NCBI GenBank assembly: GCA_021647375.1
Contig: JAKIUV010000103.1
Coordinates: 1 to 7,465 of the forward strand
Direction: 5' to 3'
Source of the DNA: Robiginitomaculum sp.
GTDB lineage: Bacteria > Pseudomonadota > Alphaproteobacteria > Caulobacterales > Maricaulaceae
DNA length: 7,465 bases
Part shown: positions 6,280-7,465 of the stretch, one piece after another
Layout of the letters: every line of letters starts with the position of its first letter
How positions within the stretch are numbered: the first letter of the stretch is position 1
Program-made: the position numbers and the translations under genes
The notes under the pieces: model-generated
What the model was told of the DNA's origin: nothing
Database searches by the model: none
The model's input: the letters and a program-made list of their open reading frames with translations, nothing else

Positions 6280-6480
6280 ATGAAACTTTTTAAAGCATCT
6301 ATCATTACCGCAACAACCGCAACTCTTGGTGCCGTGCCAGCATTCGCCCATGCGGGGCCGCATGAGGCTTCGTTCTTGACAACGGTTCTGCATTGGCTCA
6401 CTAGCCCAACCCATGCTGCATTGGCAGTTGTTGGCAGTGTAGCCATTATTGCGCTCATTGTTAAATTAAAACGCACATAG
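6280..6480 (+). CDS. Small exported or membrane protein, HupE-like N-terminus, upstream of sodN
   Basis: The 66 residues show a signal peptide (basic MKLFK, hydrophobic core, VPAFA) with likely cleavage after A23. This would leave a mature chain of 43 residues beginning HAGPHE, then FLTTVLHWLTSPTHAAL (32-48), one membrane helix (about 46-62) and a basic tail KLKRT. Histidines at 24, 28, 38 and 45 are spaced like those in the N-terminus of HupE/UreJ nickel permeases, where FAH...H is followed by LHPLTG.DH; here only that first part is present. AGGAG (6267-6271) lies 8 nt before the ATG. The gene sits 8 nt before sodN, so the two are probably co-transcribed. A nickel-binding or delivery role for SodN is inference; it could also be a plain membrane peptide of unknown function. 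Confidence 0.75.
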   Translation: MKLFKASIITATTATLGAVPAFAHAGPHEASFLTTVLHWLTSPTHAALAVVGSVAIIALIVKLKRT

Positions 6481-6488
6481 GTTTTTAT

Positions 6489-6971
6489 ATGTTACACACA
6501 TTAATCTCAAAATTTGACGACAAGATCGACACGGCTTCTGCACATTGCGATATTCCGTGCGGTATTTACGACCCTCAGCCCGCGCTCTACCATGCATTGT
6601 CTGTTGTCCGCCAAATGGACATCTTGTTGGCCATTGATACCAAGGACATGAATGTCACAACGGCCATGCAGATTGCCCGTAATACAGCTGAAAAAGAAAA
6701 GCAGGCCGAAAAGGTTAAGGCCGAGGTTCGCATCATCTGGGGCGATTTCATCAAAGGCGACATCTTAAAGGATCAAGCCAGCGAGCTTGCTCATAATATC
6801 ATGATGAAAGCCAGTAAATGCAAACAAGACCTGCACCGCGAAGACGGACTGGCTCTGGTCGAGTTGGTCAATGATTTTGCGGAAATGTTCTGGAAGATGA
6901 AAGATGTAAAAACCAAACGGGTTACGGCACCATACGCGCCCGGCCTAGAAGTGGTTTATCCAGACCTGTAA
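6489..6971 (+). CDS. sodN: Nickel superoxide dismutase precursor
   Basis: Converts superoxide to oxygen and hydrogen peroxide using one nickel ion per subunit. The precursor has 160 residues: an 18-residue propeptide ending in TASA, then the mature N-terminus HCDIPCGIYDP, the nickel hook. His19, Cys20 and Cys24 of the precursor are the expected ligands through the free N-terminus, imidazole and two thiolates. The rest fits the family's four-helix bundle, with EKEKQAEKVKAEVRIIWGDF in the middle and EMFWKMKD near the end, and a longer tail (TAPYAPGLEVVYPDL) than Streptomyces NiSOD. The residue aligned with Streptomyces Glu17 appears to be His. The propeptide is not a secretion signal, so the enzyme should be cytoplasmic. 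The ribosome site is weak (AGG at 6479-6481, overlapping the upstream stop). The stop is followed directly by the ATG of sodX. Confidence 0.97.
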   Translation: MLHTLISKFDDKIDTASAHCDIPCGIYDPQPALYHALSVVRQMDILLAIDTKDMNVTTAMQIARNTAEKEKQAEKVKAEVRIIWGDFIKGDILKDQASELAHNIMMKASKCKQDLHREDGLALVELVNDFAEMFWKMKDVKTKRVTAPYAPGLEVVYPDL

Positions 6972-7292
6972 ATGATCCGACTTGTCAAAGTCGTCGGTGA
7001 CAGCATGTCGCCAACGCTTAGCGGCGGCGATTATATTGTCACGATAAAACCCCGGCTCTTGCAGTCGGGGTTTATTTATGTGGTCAACCATTCCGATTTA
7101 GGCCAGATTGTAAAACGGCTGGAGCGGATTGAAGACGGGCGCTATTATTTTGCAGGCGACAATCCCAAATCAACACCGGACGCTGTCATCGGCCCCGTCC
7201 CGCGCGAGCGAATAGCCGGATACGCTATCTTGGCAATATCAAATTTAGGTGTTAAAAAACTCACCAAACACAGTAAAGACCCTAAAGTGTGA
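6972..7292 (+). CDS. sodX: Nickel-type SOD maturation protease, S26 signal-peptidase-like
   Basis: Predicted to remove the SodN propeptide so that the His-Cys hook can bind nickel. The 106 residues show the S26 catalytic serine S11 in GDSMSPTL, a candidate general-base lysine K48 in QIVKRLERI, and the C-terminal S26 box GDNPKSTPDAVIGPVPRERIAG (62-83). There is no N-terminal membrane anchor, unlike LepB, which fits a cytoplasmic protease acting on a cytoplasmic substrate. The ATG directly abuts the sodN stop (TAA then ATG), a layout suited to translational coupling. Adjacent sodN-sodX pairs are a well-known arrangement. A terminator-like hairpin lies inside the gene at 7047-7073. Confidence 0.93.
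   Translation: MIRLVKVVGDSMSPTLSGGDYIVTIKPRLLQSGFIYVVNHSDLGQIVKRLERIEDGRYYFAGDNPKSTPDAVIGPVPRERIAGYAILAISNLGVKKLTKHSKDPKV
7047..7073 (+). terminator. Terminator-like hairpin inside sodX
   Basis: AAACCCCG (7047-7054) pairs with CGGGGTTT (7066-7073). Three further pairs, including one G-U, extend the stem to 11 bp with a CTTGC loop. TTTATTTAT (7071-7079) follows, like the U-tract of an intrinsic terminator. It lies early in sodX, so it could make the protease mRNA less abundant than the sodN mRNA. It is inside codons (IKPRLLQSGFI) and ribosomes translating sodX would melt it. Function is uncertain. Confidence 0.35.
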
Positions 7293-7365
7293 CGAGTTTT
7301 GGCCAACCATTTTGTCTCCAAAGAAAAAACTTATCCATGGTGACAGGCAGGCGGATGTATTTGAT

Positions 7366-7387
7366 TGAGATTATTTTAAATATCTCA
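7366..7387. repeat. AT-rich inverted repeat after sodX
   Basis: TGAGAT (7366-7371) pairs with ATCTCA (7382-7387), and inner ATTT/AAAT extends the stem to ten pairs with one bulge and a one-base loop, too tight as drawn. There is no U-tract, so it is not a standard terminator. It adjoins the GC-rich hairpins at 7394-7430. Confidence 0.4.
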
Positions 7388-7393
7388 TCCTCA

Positions 7394-7430
7394 CCCCACT
7401 TTAGTGGGGGAGGTGCCCCTTCTTAGGGGC
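7394..7430. repeat. Tandem GC-rich hairpins in the gene-free right end
   Basis: CCCCACT-TT-AGTGGGG (7394-7409; the 2-nt loop means the inner pairs would open) is followed by GCCCCT-TCTT-AGGGGC (7415-7430). CCTC before and GGAGG after could pair over both. This resembles the dispersed CCTC/GGAGGGGG palindromic repeats common in alphaproteobacterial intergenic DNA. From 7293 to the window end there is no supported gene. The hairpins may also help end the sodN cassette transcript, although no U-tract follows. Confidence 0.55.
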
Positions 7431-7465
7431 GGAGGGGGAAGCAAGCCCGCGCAAATACCGGACGT

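Noticed and set aside
7283..7339. An 18-codon minus-strand frame starting MDKFFLW just after sodX.
   Set aside because: It is very short, overlaps the end of sodX, and has no clear ribosome site or recognisable product.

Overview
The window looks like an alphaproteobacterial chromosome segment. It carries a septum-initiator gene followed by pdhA-pdhB-pdhC, and PdhB has its own N-terminal lipoyl domain; both traits are typical of Alphaproteobacteria. The nickel superoxide dismutase genes hint at a marine lineage, but that is inference and no genus can be named.

Layout. Positions 1-6143 read almost entirely on the minus strand. In transcription order these are a DUF4153-like membrane protein (6143-4314), an FtsB/DivIC-type septum protein (4249-3938), pyruvate dehydrogenase E1 alpha pdhA (3861-2875), lipoylated E1 beta pdhB (2709-1315), an AT-rich gene of unknown function (1318-860), and the E2 gene pdhC (707 to beyond the left edge). 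To the right, on the plus strand, is a compact cassette: a 66-residue secreted or membrane protein (6280-6480), sodN (6489-6971) and its maturation protease sodX (6972-7292). The last 173 bases hold no gene but do hold hairpin repeats.

How the genes work together. PdhA and PdhB form the ThDP-dependent E1 and PdhC the acetyltransferase core of pyruvate dehydrogenase; E3 is presumably beyond the left edge. SodX is expected to cut the SodN propeptide and expose the nickel-binding His-Cys N-terminus. The small upstream protein has a predicted mature N-terminus HAGPHE and resembles a shrunken HupE/UreJ nickel-permease N-terminus, so a nickel-related role is plausible but unproven.

Most unusual structure. 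The junctions before pdhB and before pdhC have been remodelled in the same way. Each has a degenerate copy of the first about 10 codons of the downstream lipoyl-domain gene, then a roughly 95-100 bp three-hairpin palindromic element, then the real start. In both cases the copy starts an open leader frame (59 and 57 codons) that runs through the element and ends at a TGA 11 nt inside the real gene. The strong ribosome site before pdhB now serves the leader, not pdhB. The AT-rich gene between pdhB and pdhC is fitted in by the same type of overlaps.
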